Positions 16,040 through 24,536 of a DNA stretch of 46,399 nucleotides are shown piece by piece (within the stretch, counting starts at the first letter, position 1; every line of letters starts with the position of its first letter). Under the pieces are notes generated by a model, which made no database searches, was not told the DNA's origin, and saw nothing but the letters and a program-made list of their open reading frames with translations. This stretch comes from Thermodesulfobacteriota bacterium (lineage in GTDB: Bacteria > Desulfobacterota_D > UBA1144 > Nemesobacterales > UBA2774). The stretch covers positions 1 through 46,399 of the forward strand of contig DAOKYU010000013.1 in the NCBI GenBank assembly GCA_035325995.1, read 5' to 3'. Made by a program: the position numbers and the translations under genes.

Positions 16040-17110
16040 TTGCAGCACGACGTATTCATAAGCTTTTCGGACAGCGACAGGGAGATTGCAGAGACGCTCG
16101 CGGAGGCGCTTGAAGTAGAGGGCCTTTCGGCGACGCTCGGCCCGGCCGGGGCGCGGGGGAAGGCCGGAGAAAGGGCGGTCTACGAGGATATCGACGCGAG
16201 CGGGGCGCTCCTCCTGATCTTTTCGTGGAACGCGCGCGGGTCGCGGCGGCTGCTCCGCGAGGTCGAGCGGGCGGTGGACGAAGGGACGCCCGTCGTTTCC
16301 TTCCACGCCGACAAGACGCCGTTCGACCCCGAGCTCGAATATTATATCGCGCCCTCGCACAGGATATCCGCGCAGGGGGCTTCGGCAGGGCTCGCGGCCG
16401 GGCGGCTCGTCGAGACTGTGAAGCGGCTCGTCCCTCGCGGCGAGACGGCGGCGGACAGGGGGAGCACGGCAGTCGATGCCGGTGTGTTCGGCAGGCCGGA
16501 TACGGGCGAGCTCCACGAGTTCAAAAAGCGATTGCAAAGGGAGGGGGACGAGCCGCGCCCCGAGGTGAAGCGCCCGGAATATTCTCCCCCGCGCAAGAGG
16601 CCCTGGACGAAAATCGCGATATCGGCGCTGGCCGTGCTGTTTATCCTCTACGCACTGGGCGAGCAGTTCGGCTATTACTCGGTCGGCGTTATGGCGGGGT
16701 GCGTCGCGGCGGCGGGTTTGCTGATCGGCCTCGCCCGGAGCAGGCGGCGCTCGCCGATGTTTCCGGCGCTGGCTCTGACGGGCGGGCACTTGCTGTGGTT
16801 CGCGGCGGGGCTCGTGGTGCTCGTGCTGGGAACCGCCGGAGGGAAGCCCGCGGGCCTCGACGGCATCTTGCTCGACGCGGGCATATTCGCCGTGTTCTTT
16901 CTCGGGCTCCTGCTTTGGCCGGGCGTCGTTTCGGGCGTGGCGAACGCCGCGATGTCGGTGCTCTTCATCTACCTGGGGCTGAACTCGATCGCCGGCGACT
17001 GGGCGCCGCCCGAGGTCGCAAGCGCCGTCACGCTGCACGCGCTCCTTTACGCCGCGACGATAATCGCGCTCGTGTACGGGATGGTGAAGGTGTGGTGGGC
17101 GAGGGGTTAA
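16040..17110 (+). CDS. TIR-domain protein with C-terminal membrane region
   Basis: A 356-residue protein starting at a TTG (16040) with a G-rich site about 9 nt upstream; this start places the TIR fold at the very N-terminus (QHDVFISFSDSDREIAETLAEALE). The TIR domain covers about 1-140, with strand A DVFISFS, the LLLIFSWNARGS strand and loop, and Glu74 in LLREVERA as the candidate NADase catalytic residue. A charged linker (about 145-190) follows, then about six hydrophobic segments between 194 and 350. Bacterial TIR domains commonly cleave NAD+ or make cyclic ADP-ribose signals in anti-phage immunity. A membrane-tethered TIR may be the effector, or a sensor in the envelope (inference). It is convergent with the Fic gene, with only 14 bp between. 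Confidence 0.85.
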   Translation: MQHDVFISFSDSDREIAETLAEALEVEGLSATLGPAGARGKAGERAVYEDIDASGALLLIFSWNARGSRRLLREVERAVDEGTPVVSFHADKTPFDPELEYYIAPSHRISAQGASAGLAAGRLVETVKRLVPRGETAADRGSTAVDAGVFGRPDTGELHEFKKRLQREGDEPRPEVKRPEYSPPRKRPWTKIAISALAVLFILYALGEQFGYYSVGVMAGCVAAAGLLIGLARSRRRSPMFPALALTGGHLLWFAAGLVVLVLGTAGGKPAGLDGILLDAGIFAVFFLGLLLWPGVVSGVANAAMSVLFIYLGLNSIAGDWAPPEVASAVTLHALLYAATIIALVYGMVKVWWARG

Positions 17111-17124
17111 TATTTAGCAAACAT

Positions 17125-18336
17125 TCATTTTACATTGTATCTAATAAGTTCGAGTACGGAGAAATTTGGTTCGACGTATGTAGTTTTCGGATCATCCTTT
17201 TCACTTATCTTGATTAATGAGTAATCATTCATCTTTGCAAGATCCCTGTACCATGTGCTCGTAGTAACGTTCTTGTAAAGTGCCTGGACCGGTGGGCTGG
17301 ATGTGAATTTCTCTAGCGGAACTGGTTGACCTTGATCGATCAGCAGGTCGATGATATCAACTATTCGCTGGTTAATTCGTATGTCTTCCGTTTTCTTGTT
17401 CTTTAGAAGGAATCGAGTATAGTCCTTCAGCATTATCTGCTTCAGCTTTTTAAGAACTTTCTCTTTGATTCTTGTAACTTCCTGAAGATAGCCTCTGAGG
17501 CCCCATTCGATGAAATTGAGCGGGTCGCAATTGGAACGAATTTCCCCGAGCCTTGCTATGTACTCATCCCTGTTAGCGCTCCAGAAATTCGCCAGTGACC
17601 AGAAGCAATATCTGTTAATACCGTTAAGGTATAAAATCAATGCTTCGAGTGCCCTTGCGGTGCGTCCGTTGCCGTCTGAGAAGGGATGGATTTCAGCAAG
17701 GTAGAAATGTGCGGTTATCGCCTTTACCAGAGGTTCTCGAGAAAGTAAATCTTTATACGGAGTATTGAGCCATTGGATAAATAATTTCATGGCCTGCTCG
17801 ACTTCGGCCCTGTTGCGGCATATCCCTTCACGTCTTGGATATCCGAACGTGGCTTTATACTCTCCCCTGTAGTCACCGGGCGCATTCCCGACGTAGTCCA
17901 GATCAGCCGTGAATAGCTTGTGTATATGTCTGATTAAGCTTTCTGTGAATATGAAAGGCTTATTATCCGTTGTATGCAAATTGACTGTATCGATTATAAA
18001 GTCATAGACGTTTTTCGAGTTCTGGGCTTCGCGTTCTTTCCTGAGGAGCGTTTCGTTGACCGAGGCTTTGCGAAAAGATTCCTCGATTTCTTCGGTGCTG
18101 AGATGTATACCCTCGATAGCGAGCGTCGAGCCGATGGCCATATTCATCTCGCTTCTGATGATTTTGTCTGTTGAGCCGGGAAAAGAGGGGGTCTCTTTAA
18201 TGAATTTATCGATGCTGTTGATTTCCGAGATAATATAGTTCAACTCCACAAACTTCTCAAAGTAATAGTCTTTATTCCCGTGTTGAAGTTTGTTCAATAA
18301 GTCGAATCCGATCAGTTTTTCGTGTGTTAGTGGCAT
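17125..18336 (-). CDS. Fic-domain protein (AMP-transferase type)
   Basis: Encodes 403 residues from the ATG at 18336, preceded by GGAGAAG. The open frame continues 32 codons upstream with a very hydrophobic run, but the Shine-Dalgarno and family length favour this start. The active-site motif is complete: HPFSDGNGRTAR (217-228), with catalytic His217. An N-terminal inhibitory helix motif, (S/T)xxxE(G/N), is present as Thr71-Leu-Ala-Ile-Glu75-Gly76, so this is an auto-inhibited class II Fic protein. Such enzymes transfer AMP or other nucleotide parts to target proteins. The C-terminal 120 residues look like a winged helix and may bind DNA. The gene is AT-richer than its neighbours, suggesting transfer. 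Confidence 0.9.
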   Translation of the reverse strand: MPLTHEKLIGFDLLNKLQHGNKDYYFEKFVELNYIISEINSIDKFIKETPSFPGSTDKIIRSEMNMAIGSTLAIEGIHLSTEEIEESFRKASVNETLLRKEREAQNSKNVYDFIIDTVNLHTTDNKPFIFTESLIRHIHKLFTADLDYVGNAPGDYRGEYKATFGYPRREGICRNRAEVEQAMKLFIQWLNTPYKDLLSREPLVKAITAHFYLAEIHPFSDGNGRTARALEALILYLNGINRYCFWSLANFWSANRDEYIARLGEIRSNCDPLNFIEWGLRGYLQEVTRIKEKVLKKLKQIMLKDYTRFLLKNKKTEDIRINQRIVDIIDLLIDQGQPVPLEKFTSSPPVQALYKNVTTSTWYRDLAKMNDYSLIKISEKDDPKTTYVEPNFSVLELIRYNVK

Positions 18337-18514
18337 TTCTTCTCCGCAATTAAAGATAAATGCTGCAAGATAAATTGTCAAATAAAATACGATAAAAAAT
18401 GCGAGAAATATTAGGAAGAATAACTTAATCAATGATGATGGTTATGATAATACATAGCAAAATATGATTGCAAAAATGCGAATATAAATACAATAGATTG
18501 TGTAAATCCATTTT

Positions 18515-19126
18515 TTACTCTCCATGCCCATACTCCATCATTTCCGCAGCAGCGAGGGCGGCGTCTTCGCCGAGGAGGCGTTTCAGGATGTGGAGGGTCA
18601 TGTCTATCCCGGCCGAGATCCCGGCGGATGTGATTATGCCGCCTTCGTCTACGTAGCGCGCGCCTTCGACGACCTCGACCCCGGGGAACATCCCGCGCAT
18701 GCGGCCTATCGACATGAAGTGCGTCGTCGCGCGGCGTCCTTCGAGGAGCCCGGCCTTGCCGAGGAAGAACGCACCCGTGCAGACGGAGGCCGTGATCTTC
18801 GTTTCGCGCGAGCGCCTGCGTATGAAGTCGAGCACTGCCGGGTTGTCGTGCTCCGTCCTCTCGCCCGGCCCGCCGGGGACTATGAGCACGTCGAGGGGAG
18901 GGCACGAAGCGAAGTCGCAGTCGGGGATTACCTTCATCCCGCCCATCGCCGTCACGGGCTCTGCCGTCTCGGCGACGAGCAGAATCCGCACGGCGCAGGT
19001 GTCGGTTATGAACGGGGCTTCCGCGTGGCGGACGACGCTGAACACCTCGAAAGGACCGGCGAAGTCGAGCGCCTCGACGTTGTCGTAAATCAGGATTCCA
19101 GCGACGAATTTCGGGTCCATGTTCAT
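18515..19126 (-). CDS. DJ-1/PfpI (ThiJ) family protein
   Basis: A 203-residue class I glutamine-amidotransferase-like protein. The nucleophile elbow reads ITASVCTGAFFLGKAGLLEG with Cys116. LDVLIVPGGPGER (about 78-90) forms the preceding oxyanion region, and Asp21 of the ALDFAGPFEVFS motif is the usual acidic partner of the cysteine. This subtype resembles isonitrile hydratase and the N-terminal domain of GlxA-type AraC regulators, but there is no DNA-binding domain here. The substrate is unknown. The ATG at 19126 has a GGGAG about 10 nt upstream. It is divergent from the lectin-like gene at 19340. Confidence 0.87.
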   Translation of the reverse strand: MNMDPKFVAGILIYDNVEALDFAGPFEVFSVVRHAEAPFITDTCAVRILLVAETAEPVTAMGGMKVIPDCDFASCPPLDVLIVPGGPGERTEHDNPAVLDFIRRRSRETKITASVCTGAFFLGKAGLLEGRRATTHFMSIGRMRGMFPGVEVVEGARYVDEGGIITSAGISAGIDMTLHILKRLLGEDAALAAAEMMEYGHGE

Positions 19127-19276
19127 GAGCGCGCCGTTGCTCCCGGGAGCGGTGAAATGATAACCAATGATCCGGCGGATTTCACTCCTTGCGGCCTCAA
19201 GCAGGGGGCGCGGTCGAGGGTCAAACGCCGCCGGATGGAGTCTCGGAGAATGTTTAGAAACTATTTTTATTGTTAG

Positions 19277-19306
19277 TTGACAATGAATAATGCCAAATAG
19301 TATGAT
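19277..19306 (+). promoter_or_regulatory. Promoter of the lectin-like IPTL-CTERM gene
   Basis: A perfect TTGACA (19277-19282), an 18-nt spacer and TATGAT (19301-19306). GGAGG at 19331-19335 precedes the GTG start at 19340 by 4 nt. Confidence 0.65.
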
Positions 19307-19339
19307 TTCTTTTCATTAAATTACGAGTATGGAGGATAT

Positions 19340-19927
19340 GTGAACAAAACGATCACTGCCGCTTTGTTTTTATTGTCGATTTTATTTTTAGGGCTGCCTG
19401 CCGCGAGCGAAGCGCAGCCGGTGTTGAATCCGGAAAACGGACATTATTATGAATGCGTTCCGTGCGGGAGGAATTGGACTCAGGCGAACCAATACGCCTA
19501 CAGCCTGACATTCGACGACCTGCGCGGGCATCTCGCGACGATAACCACGCCCGAAGAGAATGCTTTTATCGCGGGGCTCGGCTGCGGCCTCTCCTGGCTG
19601 GGAGGTTTCCAGTCTCCGAGCGCCACTCAGCCCGACCAGGGTTGGCTATGGATAACCGGCGAGCCGTTCATATATACCGCATGGGCCCCGGGAGAGCCGA
19701 GCGGCGACTGTGTGGGGAATGATTGCAATAGCTGTCTCGAGTTCAGCGGTGAGCTGGGGGGATGGAACGATTTGCCGTGTCCGAATGTCAGGGAGTGCAT
19801 AGTCGAATACGAGATGGAGGTCAGCGCGATTCCGACGCTGAGCGAGTGGGGGATGATCGCGGCGGCCGCGGGGTTCGCGCTCGTCGGGATGTTCTATGCG
19901 ATGAGGAAGAGAAGGGCGTCGGCTTGA
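19340..19927 (+). CDS. C-type-lectin-like exported protein with IPTL-CTERM tail
   Basis: A 195-residue precursor with a GTG start. The signal peptide (about 1-24) ends SEA before Gln. The mature domain (about 28-155) has the C-type lectin pattern: RGHLATITTPEENAFI, a WLGG strand, GWLWITGEPFIYTAWAPGEPSG with EPS in the calcium/sugar loop position, GGWNDLPC with the WND motif, and a closing CIVEYE, with paired cysteines. Such domains bind glycans or surface ligands. The tail IPTLSEWGMIAAAAG from residue 164, ending MRKRRASA, is the exosortase H sorting signal. A strong promoter lies upstream. A second copy of the tail sequence follows 55 bp downstream (see 19982). Confidence 0.88.
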   Translation: MNKTITAALFLLSILFLGLPAASEAQPVLNPENGHYYECVPCGRNWTQANQYAYSLTFDDLRGHLATITTPEENAFIAGLGCGLSWLGGFQSPSATQPDQGWLWITGEPFIYTAWAPGEPSGDCVGNDCNSCLEFSGELGGWNDLPCPNVRECIVEYEMEVSAIPTLSEWGMIAAAAGFALVGMFYAMRKRRASA

Positions 19928-20598
19928 TTTATATATAACAAGGTACACCCTCACCCCGGCCCTCTCCCCTAAAGGGAGAGGGTGAAATTAAGCAAATGGG
20001 GTTTAATTGCGATGGCGGGCATTTTGGGAATAGTCGGATTTATCGTTATGAACAGAAGGAAGGCGTCGGCTTGATGCGGACCACGTCCGCAGGAAACCGG
20101 GCATAGCCGGGACGGTGCAATTAGCATCTCCGAGCAATGTCATTTCAAGCATCGCCGTAATGATATAAGGTAACCCACCACCCGGACTGTTTTGGTTTCA
20201 GCTACTTCTGAGCGGTACCGGATGAGCTCTGGTGTAGTGGGGCGAGGGCGTCCGAATACTCGCTTGCTCGCATTCGTTCCCCTTAAGAAGGGGAGGGGAA
20301 AAAGGAAGGAGTGGGGTATGATTGCGGGGGAGAAGGGGCGGCGGCTTAATAAATCCTCCCTAACCTTCCTTTTTCTAAGGAGGGAATTAAAGATGTGCTG
20401 TTATCATTTTTCCCCCTGGAAAAAGGCCTGTCGGGGCGAAGTCTCAGCGTAGCCTGATAGCTCTGTAAAGCCTAAAGCCTCGCGTAGCCGGAGGAACAAT
20501 TCCGAACGAGTGAATTGGACGCCTTCGCTTAAGACCTCGGCCTCCATCCAGTACCGTAATGAACTGGAACAAAGCGATACTGGGGGATTTAAGATCGT
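19928..20598. repeat. Intergenic repeat block 6
   Basis: Contains a palindromic CCCTCTCCC/GGGAGAGGG hairpin (about 19962-19982), an orphan sorting-tail fragment (19982-20074), an inverted E-type terminal hairpin GCGGAC-CAC-GTCCGC (20076-20090) followed by AGGAAACC, and a CCTT/AAGG hairpin (about 20360-20386). The remainder holds dispersed repeat phrases (CTCGCATTCGTTCCC). No intact gene is seen. Confidence 0.75.
19982..20074 (+). pseudogene. Orphan IPTL-CTERM tail fragment
   Basis: Thirty codons in one frame read VKLSKWGLIAMAGILGIVG, then FIVMNRRKASA and a TGA stop. This is recognisably the SEWG-helix-RRRK part of an IPTL-CTERM tail (LSKWG for LSEWG). It has no body, no IPT and no signal peptide. 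The upstream end coincides with the edge of the CCCTCTCCC/GGGAGAGGG hairpin repeat, so it looks like the 3' remnant of a gene cut by repeat insertion or by recombination with the gene just upstream. Confidence 0.75.
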
Positions 20599-21261
20599 TT
20601 ATTCCGGCTGCGCGTCGCCTGATTCCTCCGGAGCGGGCTCGGAGAATTCCTTCAATTCCTGTTGCAGCCGCCGCTCCTCGACGCGGGGGTTGAGCTCCGT
20701 GCTGTAATAGAGCGCCGACAGCACCGTCCGCCCGCTCTTGCCTTCGAGCGTGAGGAATATTTCCGTCCCCGGCTCGCGCCACGCCGCCTGGAGAAGGAGC
20801 GCGCCTTCCGAGACGGCCTTGCCGTATCCCTCGGGCCCCGTCTGCGACGCCTCGTCCTTCCAGTAGGCGTCTTCCAGTGCGGGCGCGCCGTACTCTTCCG
20901 TGAGCATCGCTTTCACCGTCTCGTAATTCTTCACGTACCGCGCCGGATCGTCGTACTGCGCCGTGACGGCGTATCCGCCGAGGACGAGCTTGTCGTCCGT
21001 GAACATGTATCCGATCTCGGCGTCGAGCTCGCCGAACTTGCCGTTATACGTCAGGGCGAAGTCGTACGGAGGGACCGGCCCCTCGCCCGTGGGGACGGAG
21101 TTTTCCGTGAGCTTCACCTGCGCGGGCGACATGCCCCAGCGCGTTTTTCCGAAGTCGTGGGTCCTGGTCTGAGCCGTGGAATCGTGCTGTATGGCGAGGA
21201 GAGGGAGGACGATCGCCGTCAAAAGCAGGAGCGGCTTGAGGGCAGTGATGTTTATATGCAT
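20599..21261 (-). CDS. Exported protein of the 'RWGMS' family
   Basis: Encodes 220 residues from the ATG at 21261, where a signal peptide begins (MHINITALKPLLLLTAIVLP). The upstream open frame is not supported by composition. The mature protein begins THDFGKTRWGMSPAQVKLTENS and then alternates strands. It aligns by eye along its length with the 33159-33758 protein (shared features include GKTRWGMSPAQVK, the YGAPA/YGSPS turn, and EPGTEIFLTLEGK versus TPGTDIRLTLKGE) and more weakly with 14375-15058. The tail is Glu/Pro-rich. Function is unknown, and the periplasmic location is inferred from the signal peptide. No clear Shine-Dalgarno is visible. Confidence 0.78.
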   Translation of the reverse strand: MHINITALKPLLLLTAIVLPLLAIQHDSTAQTRTHDFGKTRWGMSPAQVKLTENSVPTGEGPVPPYDFALTYNGKFGELDAEIGYMFTDDKLVLGGYAVTAQYDDPARYVKNYETVKAMLTEEYGAPALEDAYWKDEASQTGPEGYGKAVSEGALLLQAAWREPGTEIFLTLEGKSGRTVLSALYYSTELNPRVEERRLQQELKEFSEPAPEESGDAQPE

Positions 21262-21404
21262 GACACTGGAAGTATACACGGCGGGTTCCAGCCGGGGTGG
21301 CAAATTCAAGGGCGCAAACCCTCCCGGCCGCCGGCCTCTCAGGCCCGCGATAAAATGAGTCCGGATTTCTTTTCCACCGCCCGGCTCCCTAACCGACGGG
21401 GACT

Positions 21405-21749
21405 TTACGCGGCGGCTTTCTTTCTTCTTCGAGCCGCCAGGTACCCCGCTGCACCGAGGATCACCGCGGCCGCCATGAGTCCCCATTCGGAGAGCGCCGG
21501 GATGGAGCTCGTCTCGCCGCCGCCCACGCACTGGCCCGAGATCTCGCTGCACAGGGCGTTGTCCATGATGATTCCGCCCGTGTCCGTGCACGACGCCGGT
21601 CCATCGGTGATGTCGAAGCATGAGCCCTCCTGCTGGCAGCATGAGATCGGTATCGGCATCACGCCCGCAAGCCCGTCGTCGGGCAGCGTCAGAATCGCGA
21701 ATCCGAAGGAAAGGATGGCAATCGATAAGGAAACCCGAATTCTACTCAT
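21405..21749 (-). CDS. Short exported protein with IPTL-CTERM tail
   Basis: Encodes 114 residues from the ATG at 21749. A GTG at 21755 is also in frame, but AAAGGGGGT is too close to it and well placed for the ATG. The signal peptide is followed by a mature domain of only about 50 residues with six cysteines (ISCCQQEGSCFDI, SCTDTGG, LCSEISGQCVGGG). The sorting tail IPALSEWGLMAAAV begins near residue 83, then a hydrophobic helix and RRRKKAAA. Alanine replaces threonine of the canonical IPTL, a variant worth noting. It is probably a small surface-displayed disulfide-rich protein. Confidence 0.82.
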   Translation of the reverse strand: MSRIRVSLSIAILSFGFAILTLPDDGLAGVMPIPISCCQQEGSCFDITDGPASCTDTGGIIMDNALCSEISGQCVGGGETSSIPALSEWGLMAAAVILGAAGYLAARRRKKAAA

Positions 21750-22601
21750 ATTCACACCCCCTTTCAGGAATTAACCAATTATAAAACAAGCCGGCGAAGT
21801 ATTTCAAGGACCCGCGTGATAAACCACCTGAAGTGTGACAGGCGGCAATGGCGAAGCGCTGCCGCTTAGATTGTTTACTGCCGGGGGCTTCAGTGGCTGA
21901 AGGGGACGTTTCGAGCTAGCTAATAGTGGTGCAAGTGTTTTCTACTTTTCCTTGATGAAAAGTAGCACACACGTAGTGTGGTTTTCTGCGTAGCTCGTTC
22001 GGACGCTACGGGCACCGGAAGCGCGGCAGGTGGTAACAGCAAGGCGCTGCTACTTCGATTTCCTGCATGCGAGGCGTGCAAAATCATCGTTCCTTCGCTA
22101 AATCCTCCAAATACTATACCCCCACCCTGACCCTCCCCCTGGGAGGGGGAGGGAAGAGTAAGGTAGGTCGGATTTTTAACGCTCATCCACTCGATGTCTT
22201 CGGCGGGGCAAGGCTGGTGATTAATTGGAACAGACGACCGGGCGTTGCTATGAATTTCCAGGTCGGCTACGTCGAATTCCGGCACGCGTGGCGTGGACAC
22301 GTAGTGTCTTTTTCGGCATAGCGCCGAAGTTGCTAAAATCACCTGAAGCGCGGCTGGTGTCAAAGGCAGAGCGCTGCCACTTCGATATCCTGCGGGCGTG
22401 GCCCGCCGGCCCGGAGGGGTATTGCTGCGCTGTTTACACAGCTTGCAATATGATGATTATCGTAAGGAAGTGCGAGATTCCATAGCGGGCCTGGAGCGAT
22501 TGTCTTCCAGTATATTAAAACACACATTGTGTGTGTTATATTTATGGTGTAAGCCATGATCAGGGCTTGCGGATTAAAGACGAGCGTTGCCGGAGACGAA
22601 C
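21750..22601. repeat. Intergenic repeat block 7
   Basis: Contains a partial E element (about 21829-21880), a 'TTTTCTACTTTT' module (about 21905-21965), a full E element (21968-22080, ending TGCATGC-GAG-GCGTGCA with one G-T pair), R1 copy 6 (22079-22295), another full E element (22296-22406) and a tail module (about 22407-22450). The final 150 bases contain a small ACACACATTGTGTGTGT palindrome (about 22522-22538) and the upstream region of the winged-helix gene. Confidence 0.83.
22079..22295. repeat. R1 repeat copy 6
   Basis: Consensus-like copy lying between two complete E elements in the same orientation. It ends GGCACGC-GTG-GCGTGG and passes straight into GACAC-GTA-GTGTC. Confidence 0.88.
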
Positions 22602-22820
22602 ATGGTGCCCAGGAAAAGTGATTTGGCGAAAGAGGTCGAGAGCGAGATTCTTGACGCGCTCGGTGCGCTCCGCGAGCCCTTCGGCCCGAGGGAGCTCATA
22701 AACAAGCTCACGACCGAAAAGAAGCTCAACGACACGCTTATCCGCGAGGCGATCTGGCAGCTTATAGACCTTAAGCGCATCAGGCTCACCGACGACATGA
22801 AGCTCGAAGTGGCCGCCTGA
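22602..22820 (+). CDS. Small winged-helix-like protein
   Basis: Encodes 72 residues from the ATG at 22602, chosen because GGAG lies 6 nt upstream (a TTG at 22587 is also in frame). The sequence has the helix-helix-helix-strand pattern of a winged-helix domain: ESEILDALGALREPFGPREL, then an INKLTTEKKLNDTLIREAIW recognition-helix region, then LIDLKRIRLTDDMKLEVA as the wing. It is likely a DNA-binding regulator or an accessory protein. It lies 31 nt upstream of the dGTPase gene in the same direction, so the two are probably co-transcribed. Confidence 0.7.
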   Translation: MVPRKSDLAKEVESEILDALGALREPFGPRELINKLTTEKKLNDTLIREAIWQLIDLKRIRLTDDMKLEVAA

Positions 22821-22851
22821 GCCGCCCCGTTCATACCCCGGAACCTGCATA

Positions 22852-24261
22852 ATGCCCTACCCGGACAGACTCGACGTATTCCACCCGAACGACCGCCGGC
22901 CCGACCAGCGCGCGCCCGAAGAGAGGGACAGGGACCGCATCCTCTACACGTCCGCCTTCCGCCGCCTCGCGGGGGTGACGCAGGTCGTGGGCTCCGAGGA
23001 AGGGCACATATTCCACAACCGTTTGACGCATAGCCTTAAGGTCGCGCAGATAGGGCGGCGGCTGGCGGAGAAGATGCTCCGCGAGCAGCCGGGCGAGGCC
23101 GCCGGGCTCGGGGGGATCAGCCCCGAGGTGGTCGAGGCGGCGTCGCTCGCGCACGACCTCGGGCACCCTCCCTTCGGGCACATCGCCGAGAGGGAGCTCG
23201 ACCGTCTCGTCGTCGATTTCGGCGAGGTCTGGGACGGGTTCGAGGGCAACGCGCAGTCGTACCGCATCGTGACGAAGCTCTCGATACGCCATCCGAACAT
23301 GCCGGGATTGAACCTTACCCGCGCGACGCTGAACGCCATCCTGAAATACCCGTGGCTTCGCGGGACGAGGGGGCGGCAGCGGAGGAAGTGGGGCGCGTAC
23401 CGCACCGAGGCGGACGAGTTCGAGTGGACGCGGAAGCCGTTTAAGAACGACCAGCGGAAGACCGTCGAGGCCGAGCTCATGGACTGGGCCGACGACATCA
23501 CGTACGCCGTCCACGACCTCGAGGATTTCTACCGCGCCGGGCTGATACCGCTCGACAGGCTGCGGAAGGACACGGAGCAGTTCGTGACGAAGTGGGAAAA
23601 CGCGGGCAGGCTCGACGCCGCCGTAGGCGAGCTCGCGTCGAGCAGCAACGAGGTAGCGCGGTTCCTTCGCGGGACGTTCCAGAGATGGCGCGGGGAGGAC
23701 AGGCGGCAGACGACGCAGGCGCGGGACGACATCGTCCGCGCGTTCGTGAGCCTGATCGGGTTTATCCCGATCGACGAGCCCTACGAGGGCACGCGCCGCC
23801 AGCGCGCGAACCTGAAGAGCTTCGCGTCGTCGCTCATCGGGCGCTACGTTTACGCGATTTCGCTGAACGTCCCCGGAAAGAAAGCCGAGCGCCGCGTTAC
23901 GATAAAGGAGCGCGCCGAGCTCGAGGTCGAGATGCTGAAGGAGCTCACCTGGCATTACGTCATCGACAGTCATTCGCTCGCCCAGCAGCAGCACGGGCAG
24001 AGGAAGATCGTCTCCGAGCTGTTCGAGATTTTCCTCGGCGCGGCGCGGAACGGGAGGTACAGGATTTTCCCAGTGAACACGTCCGAGCGGCTCGCCGGGC
24101 TGGACGAGGTTTGGCGCGGGAGCGCGGACGGAAAGAACGAGCAGATAGTCCGCATCGTAGTCGACCTTATCGCGGGGATGACGGAGAAGCAGATCGTGAA
24201 GATGTATCACCGGCTGACGGGGACGTCGTTCGGGTCGGTGCTGGATACGATACTGGTGTAG
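22852..24261 (+). CDS. dgt: dGTPase (deoxynucleotide triphosphohydrolase, HD domain)
   Basis: A 469-residue Dgt-type enzyme that removes triphosphate from dGTP and related dNTPs, lowering or balancing nucleotide pools; in several bacteria this restricts phage. The HD metal ligands are visible: His60 (NRLTHSLKVAQIGR), His101-Asp102 (AHDLGHPPFGH) and Asp215 in MDWADDITYAVHDLED. The EGNAQSYRI segment (131-139) and the N-terminal RILYTSAFRRL are also typical. Length is close to the E. coli enzyme, and the fold looks complete. It is the second gene of a two-gene unit with a small winged-helix protein. The long open frame opposite it is a shadow. Confidence 0.93.
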   Translation: MPYPDRLDVFHPNDRRPDQRAPEERDRDRILYTSAFRRLAGVTQVVGSEEGHIFHNRLTHSLKVAQIGRRLAEKMLREQPGEAAGLGGISPEVVEAASLAHDLGHPPFGHIAERELDRLVVDFGEVWDGFEGNAQSYRIVTKLSIRHPNMPGLNLTRATLNAILKYPWLRGTRGRQRRKWGAYRTEADEFEWTRKPFKNDQRKTVEAELMDWADDITYAVHDLEDFYRAGLIPLDRLRKDTEQFVTKWENAGRLDAAVGELASSSNEVARFLRGTFQRWRGEDRRQTTQARDDIVRAFVSLIGFIPIDEPYEGTRRQRANLKSFASSLIGRYVYAISLNVPGKKAERRVTIKERAELEVEMLKELTWHYVIDSHSLAQQQHGQRKIVSELFEIFLGAARNGRYRIFPVNTSERLAGLDEVWRGSADGKNEQIVRIVVDLIAGMTEKQIVKMYHRLTGTSFGSVLDTILV

Positions 24262-24536
24262 ATTCCTACTTTTATCTGATTACAGATGGAAAAGTCGCAT
24301 TATTTTAAATCCCCCTAAATCCCCCTTTTACTAAGGGGGACTTTAACAATATGCAGTGTCCTGTGCAATATCCTACAGTCGGGACTGTTCATAATACTGC
24401 TCTTTTGTCGTCGGCGCGACTACAGCCTCTGCGTAACCATCGGTCATTACACGATATGCCTCCTCGCTCTCATGCGGCACGCATATTGCCCATATACATG
24501 CATCTTTCATCCGAAACTTCGAGGAGGATTACCGAA
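24262..24536. repeat. Short intergenic region with a C/G hairpin
   Basis: A perfect hairpin CCCCCTT-TTACT-AAGGGGG (24321-24339), preceded by a copy of its 5' arm (AAATCCCCCTAAATCC). It belongs to the same family as hairpins near 364, 4624 and 20360. It sits 60 nt after dgt and could act as a terminator for it. A GAGGAGG at about 24520-24526 is the ribosome-binding site of the next gene. Confidence 0.6.

Noticed and set aside
16010..17217. Long frames in other phases over the TIR gene
   Set aside because: The TIR frame has a recognised fold and membrane segments; the others are Arg-rich.
18337..18432. Upstream N-terminal hydrophobic extension of the Fic protein
   Set aside because: The Shine-Dalgarno GGAGAAG is before the ATG at 18336, and the added residues are AT-rich low-complexity sequence.
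22831..24210. 459-codon frame opposite dgt
   Set aside because: Antisense shadow of the dGTPase; Pro/Leu/Arg-rich without a domain.
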